Positions 32,307 to 44,396 are shown, counted from the first letter of the stretch. The stretch is 64,000 nt of DNA from Hypericum androsaemum (GCA_963995505.1 OZ023180.1:3720501-3784500); one strand, 5' to 3'. The notes: generated by a model from the letters alone, not told the origin. A program made the numbers and translations.

Positions 32307-33097
32307 TGATATGAATATGGGAAGCACTCATATGATGATTTCAAGTGCCAATCTGACCAAGTGAGAGAGCACACACAAAGCACTTCAAGTCACAACTTTG
32401 TGGGCCGATTTCCAAGCATATTTTGGAGAGTTGGGCTCAAGCAAATTTATTAAAGTCCATGGACCAAGAGCCACGAAATTCAGCCAAGTTTATGACCTTA
32501 ATACAAGTTCTAGAAGGTCCTTTCAGCAGCAAAGATCTTGAAGATTTATTCTCTCTGATTTGGGCATTCTATTTAGGAAGTTTATTTCAGCCATTAGTTT
32601 TGATTAGGAAGTTATATTCCAACAACTCTTGGCTTATTTAGGTTGTTTGTCACGTTTGTAGCCTTCCTAAAAGGCAGAGATTTGTTTCCTTTTTAGTTTC
32701 CCTTTCCAGCCAGATTTTTAGGAGTTGTTTGATTTGGAATCTCTTTGTAATATTGAGCCTATTTATAGAGGCTTATGCAATGAGAAAAGTAGACCATTAT
32801 TGATTGAAAAACGTGGGCTTTGCTCTCTTGGTTCTTCGAAACTGTTCGAACACAACGGAGGGATTCCGTCGAGTTCACTATCGACTTATCAAGCGGATCT
32901 TCATCTCCGTTTGTGGCGTCATCGACATATCAAGGTTCTTTGTTTCAACTCAAGCAGCGGGTCGCGGTCTTAATACCAAGGTTCTTGTTTGGTTGTGAGC
33001 ATCGGGTCGAGATCTCCATCACGAACTGATCTAGAACGATCTGGGATTTCACGCTTTGTGGCCGGGTCTCGTCGCATCGTTGGCGGGGTTCGTATCA
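32307..33097 (+). repeat. 3' LTR
   Basis: Same length as the 5' LTR and nearly identical. It is preceded directly by the polypurine tract and followed by the GGGCT target duplication. Confidence 0.95.
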
Positions 33098-33677
33098 GGG
33101 CTGGCCACAGGGGATCAGTGCCGGGGAGCGGTTACTTCGGAGCCGAAACGACGTCGTCGATGGAGGAGCTACAGAGCGCGATCCAAGGCGCCATAGCACA
33201 TTGCAAGGACTCGTTGTTGCAGAACAAAATCACTAATAGTTATTTCACTAATATTGGGTTGATTTTGGGTGTCGTCGAAAAAATGATTGGCGGGTGGCCG
33301 GAGATGATGACCGGAGTTGATTTTTGTCGAAAAAATGACCGGAGATTTTAGTTAACTGGAATAGAGATATAACAGTCATTTTAAATATAAAATAAGAAAA
33401 AATGACTGATGACGTTAGTCAGAGACCCCATAGTATAATAAACTCAAACTAGATGAGCAACAAAATCAGAAGGCAAATTATATAGACTATATAATCTATT
33501 TCACTAAACACCAGGGGTCCAAATATTTTATCTTACAGCATGCTCCACTATGGATGATACCGTTCAAATATTATACCCGAATTAAATTTAGATAACTTTT
33601 TTTTGGGGTGCAAAACTTAAGATTAGTTGATATGTATAGAGACCGAATTATTTGTTCCCCAAACCTGACATTTTTTT

Positions 33678-34028
33678 GGGTAAATTACCTTATAGTCTCT
33701 GGTATTTGGTCATTCTCTTTCTCAGATCTATGCATTTTGGAAAATAATTTTACCGTCTCCTGACTTTAGTTTTAGAAATTCTCGACTCCTTGATTGACGT
33801 CAGCACCCATTTTTTCATGGAAATGACCAAAGTATCCTTAAAAAACTTATCATCTTAAAAGGGTATTTTGGTCATTTATCTTGATAAAAATAAAAAAGGG
33901 TGCTGACATCAGCCAGGGACCCGAGAGTTTCTAAAACCAAAGTCGAGGGACGGCAAAATCATTTTTGAAAATGCAGGGATCCGAGAGGAAGGATGACCAA
34001 ACACCAGGTACTAGAAGATAATTTATCT
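33678..34028. mobile_element. Short long-TIR MULE-related MITE
   Basis: Two arms of about 165 bp form almost the whole element. Left arm: GGGTAAATTACCTTATAGTC, TTTACCGTCTCC, TGACGTCAGCACCC. The right arm mirrors it: GGGTGCTGACATCAGCC, GGACGGCAAAATC, GATAATTTATCT. It is a cargo-free relative of the elements at 23233, 25651 and 37029. The T-rich flanks give no clear 9-bp duplication. Confidence 0.75.
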
Positions 34029-35354
34029 TTATTTTATCCAACGGAAAATAAGTTTTCCTTACGGTAGTTTGCAGCCAGCATAATCCAAAACGCATTTTTT
34101 GGGGAAATTAATTGAGATGGAGTCAATTCAGTTAGGCCCTGGGACCCTGTACTATAAAGTGCTATGGGTTAAACTTACGCGTCGCTGCCCAAAATTTCGG
34201 CTTTACTATTCAAATCGAGGAAGTAAGAGAGAACATCCAAAGTAGCTTTTTTAAAAAGTTGAAACATACAAGTTGCTGACCAGGACTCTTTAGTATTTTA
34301 TCCGTTGGCTTATGGTCAAACTAACAATCAAATATCATCCTTTGATAGATAGGATGGCATATAATTCTAATTTATTTTTCAAGTGTTGGTGGATTAATTT
34401 CTACTTCTTGCAGAAATAAAAAATCTTTGCCTAGGAGAAGAATAATGTTCATCAACCTGCCTAAATTTTCTTTAAAAAAATGATAATGAAGTTGTTTTAA
34501 TTTCACTAAAAAAATTGAATTTCAGTCACTTAAAATATATTAGTATCAGAAACTTGTCACAATCTAAATGTCCCATATAATTCAACCTAGAATTATCGAT
34601 TTTAATAGATTTCTGGATACTAGATAATGTAGAAAAAACTTAATTCGGGTCGAGTTAATGCCTTAATTAGGATCATAATTATAAATTGTCTCTCCTTTAT
34701 TTCATTGTCACTTCGACCCAAAAGCGCATTATCGTTAACGTGTCATCTTGTTTCCTAATATCTCACAGACATGACACATGCTCTGCTCATGTTGCCACAT
34801 GTAAGCTGCTTAGGATAACGTAGAGTCGGTTACGTGTAAATAAAGGATATTTTATCTGCAAAGTATTACTGTGCAGGTATATTACAAATATGGTGTGCAA
34901 TTTTTTTTTTTGATTCGGTGTCCACATAAGATTACCGGTTAAAAACATGTATGATGGACCAGAATATGGGTTTTTTTTACCGATATTCAGCCAATATACG
35001 GCTTGTTAACCAGTATCCAACATACGGGTTTTTAATCAGTATGCTGACAAAATACCGGTTAAAAACTCGTATGTTGGTCAAATCTAACATCACATGGGTC
35101 TAACCTTGTCGGCCAAATACCATTTCTCTTATCCCAATGGGCATGAGTTTGAATCCTATCTTTGACAATATTAATTGCCATTTTGTTTTACTACCTAAAA
35201 AAGTATTATATAAATAAATAAAATTGTAATAATTTAAAAAAGAAGTCGAAGTAGTCGAGTTGGTCTAAGGTACTCTTGAACTTGATATTTTTTTGTAATT
35301 TCGTTTCACTAATTTACCTTAATTATATAGATAAAAGATATTATCAATTTTTTT
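34029..35354. other. AT-rich spacer, no gene seen
   Basis: It contains two direct copies of an ACCGGTTAAAAAC...GTATG(A/T)TGG motif (about 34936 and 35055) and a SINE-like B-box tail near 35150. Neither is well supported as a feature. Confidence 0.5.
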
Positions 35355-36598
35355 GGAAAAGTCTACTTAACTATCATGTGGTATCGCAAAAAATTAAGTC
35401 AGTATCCTGTGATTTAAAACGTATCAATTGAGTCAAATTTATTTTAATTAAAATCAATTAGAGGCCCGGGCGCCTACCCGTCCGCCCGAACTTTGTCCGG
35501 CCACCCGGATCAACCACATCAGAATTTGACGCTGAGGTGGCCGTCTCTCCTCCCTCATTTTCTTTTTTCTTCTTCTGCGAAAAAACCCCCCAATATGACA
35601 TCAAAACAGAAAAAAAAACCCAAAAATCCTCACGAACTCATTGTTTTTGAATTTGAAGTAGGAGCAGGAGTCGGCTTTGGTGAGGCAGGAAATGAAAGAA
35701 GCGGGGGAGAAGAGCGGGCGGCCGTTGGGGCCCACATTGAGGGAAGGGATGGACTCGTCCGCGGGTGCGGGATTTGGCATCGTTGAGGTCCTGTTCGTCG
35801 GAGTGCGAGAGAGAGGCGGCGGAGGAGGAGTCCGGAGGTGGGGCCTAGTGCTTGTTGGGCTTCTTGGATTTGGGGTTGGGTTTTTTGCCTTTGGAGCCCG
35901 CCAACGACAACGACTGAAGGGCGGAGAGAGGACGAGGGGAGCGGCCTCTTCAGGCAGTTGCTGTACGTCCGCCAATTTCTGCCGTACCCGCCGCCGCCTC
36001 CTCCGTCTAAATCCATCTGTGATGTGGAACATCAGGATGTATTTTTTTACTGACTGACCTCGAGGGCCACGACCGGGAAGTGCTCCGCCATCTCTCTCTC
36101 TCTCTCTCTTACTTATCGATTGACTTTCTCGAGTTGAAACCCTTGTTCCAGGGGAGGGTTTTCTTTTTTCCATTGGATCTGATTGTGGATTGAATGAATT
36201 AATCTAACCATAATAGTTGCCCAGATTTTATTTTCTAGCAGTTAAAGTTTGAATTGATTAGTAGTAGGGCAGAGTTCACTGAGTTTAGTGGTTCTTCTTT
36301 GAAGCTTTTTAGAAAACTATGGAAGGCTTGGTGGATGTGGGGAGGAGAGAGAAGCAAGAAAGGGGGGGAGGAGGAGGAGGAGACTGATGTCTACGTGGCG
36401 CCAAATCATTAAAAAAATTTAATGTGGCTGGTCCACATGTCTGGCTAGGATACGAGCAAGACGAGCAGGGTCCGGGCATCTGTTCGGGCCTCTAATTAAT
36501 TTTAATTGGAATAAGTTTTACTCAATTAATACGTTTTAAAGCACAGGGTACTGACTTAATTTTTTGCGATACCACATGATACATAAGTAGACTTTTCC
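35355..36598. mobile_element. Long-TIR MULE-like element with GC-rich cargo
   Basis: The TIRs, about 110 bp at high identity and then diverging, start GGAAAAGTCTACTTAACTAT and end ATACATAAGTAGACTTTTCC. Both contain GGTATCGCAAAAAATTAAGT. This is a different TIR family from the GGGTAAATTAC group. The poly-T flanks hide the target duplication. A roughly 40-bp motif (TAATTTCGTTTCACTAATTT) occurs just outside both ends (35296 and 36609). Confidence 0.8.
35601..36173 (-). pseudogene. Captured GC-rich gene fragment (unrecognised)
   Basis: A 190-codon minus-strand frame, and a second overlapping minus-strand frame at 35630-36016 starting MDLDGGGGGGYGRNW, lie between the MULE arms. Both are Pro/Arg/Ser-rich and of much higher GC than the arms, typical of the 5' end of a plant gene. 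A CT microsatellite (36092-36109) precedes the start. No family was recognised and the true frame is uncertain. Confidence 0.35.
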
Positions 36599-36837
36599 TT
36601 TTTTTTTTAATTTCGTTTCACTAATAGTATAATCACTAATTTATCTTAATTACACGTAACTGACTCTGCTCTTTTCCGTTTGTTTTGCTTTGGACCCAAA
36701 TGAGTTTTTGTTTTCAGGGTTTTGATTGGTTAAAGTTTTGAAATTTGTTGTTGTGTGTTATAATTAGAATTGAAGTTTTTAGAATCAGGATTCTTCAAAT
36801 TTTAATTCTTTCTAAAAATTAACAAGGGAGAGCATTT

Positions 36838-37003
36838 TAGTCTTTTCTTGGTAGGGGTTTGCAGGAGAAAATGACATATTCCAGCGACAGGGACCCGATA
36901 TTTTTTAAAACCAAACACAGGGGACGGTAAAATATATTTTGGAAACCTTGGGACTCGAGGGGTAAGAAGACCATATCTTAAGGACCTGAGAGTAAATTTA
37001 CCC
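36838..37003. mobile_element. Orphan right arm of a long-TIR MULE
   Basis: It reads GCATTTTAGTCTTTTC, CAGGGACCCGATA, GGGGACGGTAAAAT and ends AGAGTAAATTTACCC, matching right arms such as 26560-26717 and 38460-38649. No left arm was found nearby. Confidence 0.6.
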
Positions 37004-37028
37004 AAAAAAATATGTTCTATTGATAAAA

Positions 37029-38649
37029 GGGTAAATTACTATCAAGTTTGTGACCTTTGGTCATCCTCCCCCTAAAGTCCCTGGCTTTTGAAAAATGATT
37101 GTCCAGTCCTTAAGTTTTGATGATAATAGACTCTCGGGTCTCTAGAGCCAGAATATTCTTTTTTCTCCAGCGAACTCCCACTTAAAATGATAAAAATACC
37201 CTCCCTTGTTATATTTCAGCTCCGACTTCTACTTTCATGAACAAAAATTAATAAAATAACTAAATAAAAATCAATAGCAAACCATTTTGAACCCAAAATC
37301 CATCTTCAAGCCATGGAACTCAGAACCCAAAATCCATCTTCAAGAATCCCCGAGGTGGAAACGATCTTCAAGTAGCTGACCACCAAGGCGGCCAGGAAGT
37401 CGGCCTCGCCATGTCCCCTCATCGTCGTCGTCTCAAAGTTGGTGGTGGTCGGGAATGTTTTGGTCCTGAGGAGTTCCGAGAAGACGTCGTCTCGAAGCCC
37501 GTGACCCGTGAAGGAAGACCCTATTTTCAGGGAGAGAGAGAGGGACTCGACGTGCCGCGCCTGCCCGTGCCTCCTCCTCTGCGCCACCCAACCACCAGAG
37601 GGAGATGCCGACGGTGGCATCCAGCTCGGTTCACCGGTGGCGGAGCCGTTGCTTTCGATATCGTGTATGAGGAAGCTGGTTGACGTGCTCCTCTCTCCCG
37701 CCGGCGTGGTCGACATCCTGGTGACGAGTTTGCAGTGAACTATGAGATTCGGGCACCGCCGGTGGTGACGGACCAAGCAAGCCCCAAGTGGTCATCCACG
37801 ACAGTGGTTTTGGTCCCCCCACTGTCGTTGTGGCAGATTCGCTCCGGGTTCAGGAAATTGAGCTATCGTCTTTGAATTGGAAGTGCTTGCTTGTGATTAA
37901 TTGGGTTAAAGATGTGGTCTTATTGCTACTTTGCGAACTACGAGCTTGCGTTAATTAAGTGCTTGTTATCCTGTTAATAATTTGAGATTCTTTTTGGGGA
38001 TTTTTTTAATCGGTGGAAGGTGTGAAGGTTTCATGGATTGGTTGTGTAGTGTCCGTTCGGGTAGCAGCATGAAAGCTCTTGTCGGCCAATTCTCTTTTCT
38101 TCTTCGGTAACTAACCTTAACTTAAATTAATAAACAACCCTAATAAAGCTCTCGTCTTTCTTGCTACAGATTATTGGGGTTTGGCTGAGATGAACCCATA
38201 AAACTTTTTAGGTGGGGATTAGTTTATATTGTTGGGAGATGGAATTCCTGTTATAGATTTGGGGTTAAAAGGAAATAGAACATTTTGTTTAGGAAATGTA
38301 TCTATCGAAAGTGAGAAATTGTAACCCAGACCGACAAGATTGACATCGTTATATTGTTTACTTATTCAAATTTATGGTTTCGTTCATGGAGACTTGTTGA
38401 GTTTGAGTTTTAGTTAAAAATTTGGGGAAGAAGATGAAGTGGGGAAGGAGGAAATTTTTTATTTTTAAGTGGGAGGGGGGCATTTTAGTCTTTTCAAGTA
38501 GAGGTTCACCGGAGAAAAAGAAATATTTCGACCCCAGGGACCCGAGAGTCTATTATCGTCAAAACTTAGAGACGGACAATCATTTTCCAAAAGTTAAGGA
38601 CCCTAGGAGGAGACTAACCAAAAGTCAGGGACTTGAGAATAATTTGCCC
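37029..38649. mobile_element. Pack-MULE, same TIR family as 15748
   Basis: Arms of about 190 bp run from GGGTAAATTACTATCAAG to GAGAATAATTTGCCC. The flanks TTGATAAAA (37020-37028) and TTCATAAAA (38650-38658) match at 8 of 9. The arms share TAAGTTTTGATGATAATAGA and GAGCCAGAATATTC blocks with 15748-16876. The interior holds a GC-rich gene-like block, then AT-rich, intron- or UTR-like sequence. Confidence 0.85.
37306..37776 (-). pseudogene. Captured gene fragment in Pack-MULE (unrecognised)
   Basis: A 156-codon minus-strand frame contains STSFLIHDIESNGSATGEPS, LSLSLKIGSSFTGHGLRDD and GHGEADFLAALVVSYLKIV. It has no stop over the GC-rich part of the cargo and looks coding by composition, but I cannot assign a family. 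Plus-strand frames across the same bases are shorter. It may be an exon or 5' part of a host gene copied by the transposon. Confidence 0.4.
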
Positions 38650-41600
38650 TTCATAAAATTTCCCTAAAAAGTTATATTAATAAAATTTGACTCGCCTGGA
38701 AGCTGCCCATAGCTCTGAGAGAGTGGAAGAGTACGGAGCAAGTTTTGGCCACATGTTTTGCCAGCTGTTCATCCCTTAGATTCCGTAATAGCGTATATTG
38801 TTGGATCAGGCGGGCCCTACTGGTCCTTCTTCTTCTTTTTTTCCCGAGAAAAACTGGTCCTCCTTCTGAATTTATATGGTTGAGTCGATTCTAATTTTAA
38901 AAATCGGCTCATATTATTTTCCTATCGTCAATCTAACATACTCGACTTGTATTTAAAAAAAAAAAACTCAAACTGCAAAATATGGTATGATCCGATTAAT
39001 ACGGTATATTTACCATCCCTAATTTTTTAGGATAAACCGGCTCGTTCATTTGTTTATTCAACGTGTACTCTCAATACAGCAAATAGAAATCATAGACGGG
39101 CCTGCCCTCATCTACCCCCACCTACACAATACGTAGAAATACTCTACGGGATTGGAGATGCCGACATCGATAAAAATTTATTCTGAAAAAATTCGGTAGA
39201 CAAAACTAGAATAGGAAAAGAAGCGCGCTAGAATTATTACGAATATTTCTACGTATTGTATCTACCCCATTGTTCCAACCCATGCCTGCCATTACGAGCA
39301 GAATTACATATTAAGATCCAGTTCTAGAGCTGCTAATAGCTCCTCCGAAGGGACTAACTAATTGACGCGAGAGTATCTCCCGAGTATACTCGTATGCCTC
39401 GTGATATCGAGTACGTCGCATTCCTTCGAAATTGTAACTAGCTGTACTAACAGTTTATAATCAAGCTTAACGATAATCTTGACCAAAAAAAAGCTTAATG
39501 ATAATAATATCAAGGCGATGTTTATCCTACCGAGGTGTTGTTTTCCTATCACGAATTTTTTTGCCAGATTTTTCTACGGCAGGAATTTACCGAGACCGAC
39601 GATCGCAATCTCGCAAGAGTAGATTTTAAACATAATGTAATTTTGCTATGTTTATATAGGGGCTTGGCACCTCTACTTCTCACCAAAAATATAAACCGAG
39701 TTTAAAGTTGATTATCAATCAGGGAAAAAAACAAATCGGGGGTAGTTATATTAGTTCAATGTTACGGAAAATCAATGTAATCGATGTCTCTTATTTTTTC
39801 TTGAATGAAATATTTAATGAGTGGGATAGGATTATGTATCTAATGTAATCCTATATTCTCTTTGCATTTTTGGTTTCTCGCTGTGTGGATATTTTATTTG
39901 ATTAATGAAGTATTTACATATAAAAAGGGAAAAAAACTCAAATCATGTATACTTGCAGGTTTTAATTTTGGAGGAACAATTCTTTTTTTCTTTTTATTTT
40001 TTGATATAGGTGGCTCAAAAAAATATAACGTGCCTGTTCCCTGTCCACGAATGCAATTTGAGTCCTAATTTTTTGGGACGATTTCAACTGAATGACATGG
40101 ACTTTTACATCTTCTCACTCAGGTCCCCGTAATACGTACAAAAGAATCAAATCCTGTACACATATTTTTTTCCGTTAAACGGCTTCGAAAATTTCCTTCA
40201 AAAGAGTGGGATTTCCTAAAGATATATAATATAATCTAAAAACATCGAGGGGACCTTGATGGAGATCATTGGAGATTCATTACTTTTAAATTTATTTGGA
40301 TATTTTTTTTGATAAAAGTCGATGGACACTAATCCACTAATCTTTATTAACCACAATCTGACAAATTAGCCTTTTAAGATCATCTAAATACACATCAAAA
40401 CAATTAGGCATCAGAGAACTTAACAAAACATAATTAAGACCTAACGATAGGTCATACTTCAAAATGACATCAGCAATACGATTTCCCTCCGGTCAATGTG
40501 TGCTGGACACGATTTATTTGGATCATGTACGATTCACTTTTTTCTCCTATATGTTACCGCTTTGGTCGAGGATGCTTCTGTTAGAAGTTAATAAAAGAAA
40601 TTAACTAACACATTTAACAATGGTGGACCTTATTACCGTAATTGACGAAGGAGTAAACAATTTTTAATACTTTATTTATAGAATCGGATAAGAAAAGAAA
40701 TGGAGGCACGTCCTTGAGAATTGAATAAAGATGGACCATTTCGGTTGATTTCGTCCGTGAAGAACATTGGGGAAGGTGCGTGCACCCAAGTTTTTATGGA
40801 AAATCAGCACGCGGATATTTGATCAGATATTACCAAAATCTTATTAATTGAAGTATTTGTCATTTTTCAGATATAACCAACTCTTATTAAATGATGTATT
40901 TGTCAAATTTTTCTATATGAGAAAAACTAAAAAGAATTTTCGGGTTAGTGAGATAGTTCACTTTAGAAAACCATAGAGTGTATTGAAATAAAAATCCGAC
41001 GTGCTATTGGTGAAATTTTGACCGAACTGGTATATGTACATAAGATACCCATTTGCAAGAATAGTGATATTGTTATTAAGACTTTGAATCAGATGTAGAT
41101 ATTTTTAATATATAGAGCTAGATGATTTTTGATCCGTTATTAATTGCACAATACCACGTCACGTTGGTTGAAAATCCATAAATTGAATACATGAATTCTA
41201 ATATTTTCGTCACTTATTCAAAATTAAGCCCATGAAGCGAGGGCGGAACAAGCGATATTACACCCGCAAATTTTAAGATGATGCTCAATTTTGTATATCC
41301 AATAATTAGATCATTGATATTTGAGGAAAATCTCTAACCGGAAAAGCAAATCCATGTAAGTCTACCATAATTATTATCACTTGAAAAATTTATAATTATT
41401 TAATATACTAAATAAATATAGACACCATCGTAAAATTTTCCTACTATTGCACCGGAAAACATAATAATAAGCGGATTAATTGCGAATATTGTAATGCATG
41501 CGAGCGGCTGTAGTAGTTGAAAAGTCCATTGCTATACTTAATTAAAGAATGGAGGGCAATAGAAGCAACTACACCATATCTACATTTGTTATTTCCTATT

Positions 41601-41849
41601 GGCAATCTGATTCTCTAATATTTATATAAAGCGAGAGTGCATTCCATTAGCTAGTACTGTGTAGCTAGCTGGTGCCGGTGTCATTTAATTGTTAAAATGA
41701 TTTATAATTTTATTACTAAAATAAAATAAAATAAAGCAAAAACACCAAAATATTTATCCAATCAAATTAACTCAATTAAATATTATTCTAACATGCAATT
41801 ATACTTTAGGTGAAAAAATAGTACTTAAGAAATAAAATGTAACTAAAAT
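38650..41849. other. Gene-poor AT-rich spacer
   Basis: No gene recognised. The clearest structure is an inverted repeat at about 39100-39275: CACAATACGTAGAAATA at 39124 and its mirror TATTTCTACGTATTGT at 39244. It may be a MITE, but ends and target duplication are unresolved. Confidence 0.5.
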
Positions 41850-42190
41850 CCAATATGCGGTCCAACTAGCAGTCCCACCGATCGTACCGCAATTCGGCCT
41901 GCAGAGTGTACCGGGTTTGGCCAAACTGTCAACCTTACCAACCACTCAAAAAATGGTCGGACTGGACGGTTTGACCAAATTTTTAACCCCGTATTTTCTG
42001 GTTCGTAAGATTGAACCAAAGAATCGGGGTTGGTCGGATATTTTGACCAAGAAAAAAGACAAAAAAATCAATCAAACCCTAATAAAAAGAGGGAAATCAT
42101 GTTTGGATGGATATTTTCATGAGGTTGAACCAAAAAATTAAAGTTGAACTACCGGTCAGACCGGTTGAAATGTGGCCCGACACTATTTAT
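41850..42190. mobile_element. Possible hAT-like MITE upstream of the PUB9-like gene
   Basis: Sequence rich in CGGTCCAAC, GGTCGGA and CGGTCAGACCGGTTG resembles the interiors of the elements at 22541 and 28745. The ends (about ATGCGGTCCAACT and ATGTGGCCCGAC) are weakly inverted. No target duplication found. Confidence 0.35.
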
Positions 42191-42523
42191 CTTCTTTGTT
42201 ATTTTCAAAAATAGTATTTCTAATTACTGTATTGTTATAAAAAAAATATCTCAATTAAATGTATCCAACGCTATATCTCAATTGTTTTTAAGAGTTACTT
42301 TAAAATACGTTGCAAAACGATAAGAGGAGAGAGAAGAGAATACCTGGCGTTTCCATCAAAAGCGTGTCCATCCCATAACACTTCCAACACTTAAAACACT
42401 TCTCAGTTCCAACCCACCACCAAAACTATAAGGAGAGTCAGAAAACAGAGAGGGAAAAAAACCCCAAGAAAACAGAACAAGAAGCGAAGAGAAAAAAGAA
42501 AACACTTGGGAAAAAAAAACGCG

Positions 42524-42562
42524 ATGCTCTTGATAGGAGGAGGACGAGGACGACGGTTGTGA
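42524..42562 (+). promoter_or_regulatory. Upstream ORF in the PUB9-like leader
   Basis: An ATG 53 bp before the main start opens a 12-codon frame (MLLIGGGRGRRL) ending in TGA at 42560-42562. If the transcript starts upstream, this short frame could lower translation of the main ORF; that is inference. Confidence 0.45.
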
Positions 42563-42576
42563 TTGTTATTATTCCA

Positions 42577-44396
42577 ATGGCGAAGACGGGTGTGGTGGAT
42601 TCTGATCCGGCGGTGGTTGACCTCAAGGAGTACCTCCGGAAGTTGGTCAAGGCTATCGTCGACGACGACGATTTCCGCGCCGAGACTATTGATCGGGCAA
42701 AAGAGACGCTCAGCTCCTTGAAGGCCAGGAAGGTCGCTGGCCGGGCTTCCAACCCGTCGTCGCCGGCGCCGGCTTGTCCCGCGGAGTTCAGGTGCCCCTT
42801 GTCCAAAGAGCTCATGAGGGATCCCGTCGTTCTGAGCTCCGGCCTTGTGAGTGCTAAAAAAGACTGGTTCTTTGCGTCCAAGTTCGTTTCTTTTTCCAAG
42901 AAAATGGTTTTCTTTTAAGTTTGGTTTACGTTCGGGAATTGGAATTCGGTTTCTTGGATTTTAATGGCGAGCGTTAAAAGTTCAATTTTGTTGTAGGGTG
43001 GGAAAAAGAGAGAACCCAACTTTTGGCCTACTTTTTTTTTTTAATACCGGGTTGCTCGAAAATCTGGTGGTTGTTGGGTGGGAAATTAATATACTGTGGG
43101 GAGATAGCTCTGTTTAATCAGAAGATGAACATTTGTTGTTCTTGGACTTACTTGATGGAATTTGTTAGATTGAAATCGCTGCTAAATAGATTCTGCAGAA
43201 TCGTTGACTATGTGGGTAGATTTAATTTTTATCTTGTTAAAGAACTAAACATTGTGATATTTCCTGGTTTGTTTTGATTTGGTGTTGATGTCGATGATTA
43301 TCTTCTGCAGACTTATGATAGGCCTTTCATCATGCAATGGCTGAAAGAAGGGAACAGGACTTGCCCTGTTTCGCAGCAAGTTCTCGCAACGACCGACCTC
43401 CCGCCTAATCTTCTGATAAGGGAAATGATTTCCCAGTGGTGCAAGAAGGAGGGCATTGATCCGCCGGAGCCTGTTCGGTATGTGATTGACCAAGGAATAA
43501 CAGAAGCTGATCGCCGCCTTTTCCTGTCTTTGGTTGAGCAATTATCATCGCCAGCGCTTCCTGAACAAAAAAAGGCAGCAGCCGAGATTCGGCAGTTAAC
43601 GAGGAGTAAACCCTCATTCCGAGTTCTGTTCGGTAAGTACGCTGATGCGATCCCACAATTACTTAGTCCGCTGTTGAAGGAGTCTGAAAGTATGTTTCAG
43701 CCTGACCTTGAAGAAGATCTGATAACAACAATTTTGAACATCTCAATCCATGACAACAACAAGAAGCTTGTGGCCGAAACGCCTCAAGTGATTCGACTTC
43801 TCTTGGAAGCATTATGGCATGGGACTATCGCGACAAGAACAAATGCTGCTGCCGCCCTTTTCACATTATCTGCTCTCGATTCGAATAAGGAATTAATTGG
43901 AAAGTCCCATGCACTGTTGCCATTGATTCACCTTTTGGGAGAAGATCATCCCTTGGCCGTGAAAGATGCCGCTTCTGCCATTTTCAACTTGTGTAAACTC
44001 CACGAAAACCGGGCACGAGCTGTGGAGGAGGGTGTTGTGGAAGTAATTCTGAAGAAGATCATGAATGGTGTGCTTGTTGATGAGCTATTAGCCATCCTTG
44101 CAATGCTTTCCAGTTATCAGGAGGCTGTTGAGGAAATGGGAGAGCCCGAATCTGTATCTTGCTTGCTTCACATTATGAGGGAGAGCAAGTGTGAGCGCAG
44201 CAAGGAAAATTGCGTCGCTATCCTCTCTACCATTTGTTTCAGCGATCGAACCAAGTGGAAGCTATTGAGGGAAGAGGAAAAGTCACATGGAACGATATCG
44301 AAGCTTGCTAATGAAGGAACCGCGCGAGCTAAGAGGAAGGCGACAGGGATTCTCGAGAGATTGAATCGGTCCGTCACTCTCACGCACACGGCCTGA
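42577..44396 (+). CDS. PUB9: U-box/ARM-repeat E3 ubiquitin ligase, PUB9-like
   Basis: Two exons, 42577-42846 and 43311-44396, are joined across a 464-bp phase-0 intron (GTGAGT...CTGCAG), giving 451 aa. The N-terminus contains a helical block, then the U-box from residue 71: FRCPLSKELMRDPVV, TYDRPFIMQWL across the splice, CPVSQQVL and NLLIREMISQWC. The rest is armadillo repeats (TRTNAAAALFTLSALDSNK, KDAASAIFNLC, CVAILSTICF) ending in RAKRKATGILERL. U-box proteins transfer ubiquitin from an E2 to substrates bound by the ARM repeats. Plant PUB9-type members act in hormone and receptor-kinase signalling. Length and domain order match the family (about 450-460 aa). The ATG at 42577 is the first that leads into the domain. 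The exact orthology (PUB9 against close paralogues) was judged by eye. Confidence 0.93.

Larger units (their letters stand above)
30296..33097 (+). mobile_element. Young non-autonomous LTR retrotransposon, 2.8 kb
   Basis: Two 791-bp LTRs (30296-31086, 32307-33097), TG...CA bounded, flank a 1.2-kb interior. The 5-bp duplication GGGCT is perfect (30291-30295 and 33098-33102). The primer-binding site TGGTATCAGAGC (initiator Met tRNA type) begins at about 31089, and the polypurine tract is CAAGAGGAGGGGAA (32293-32306). I found only two mismatches between the LTRs. No protease, reverse transcriptase or integrase fits in the interior, so mobilisation would need proteins from another element. Confidence 0.95.
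29616..33533. mobile_element. Pack-type long-TIR MULE split by an LTR retrotransposon
   Basis: The left arm from GGGTAAATTACATCTGGATC runs through TTTTATTATACTCTCGG and TAACGTCATCAATC. The mirrored right arm (33360-33533) contains GATGACGTTAGTCAG, AATCAGAAGGCAAATTATAT and CTATTTCACTAAACACCAGG, but its last bases are eroded. No target duplication is certain. GC-rich cargo lies on both sides of the nested LTR element (29818-30290 and 33103-33350). Confidence 0.65.

Noticed and set aside
35090..35210. Second SINE
   Set aside because: Only a B-box-like GTTTGAATCC tail is visible; no A box at the right distance and no target duplication.
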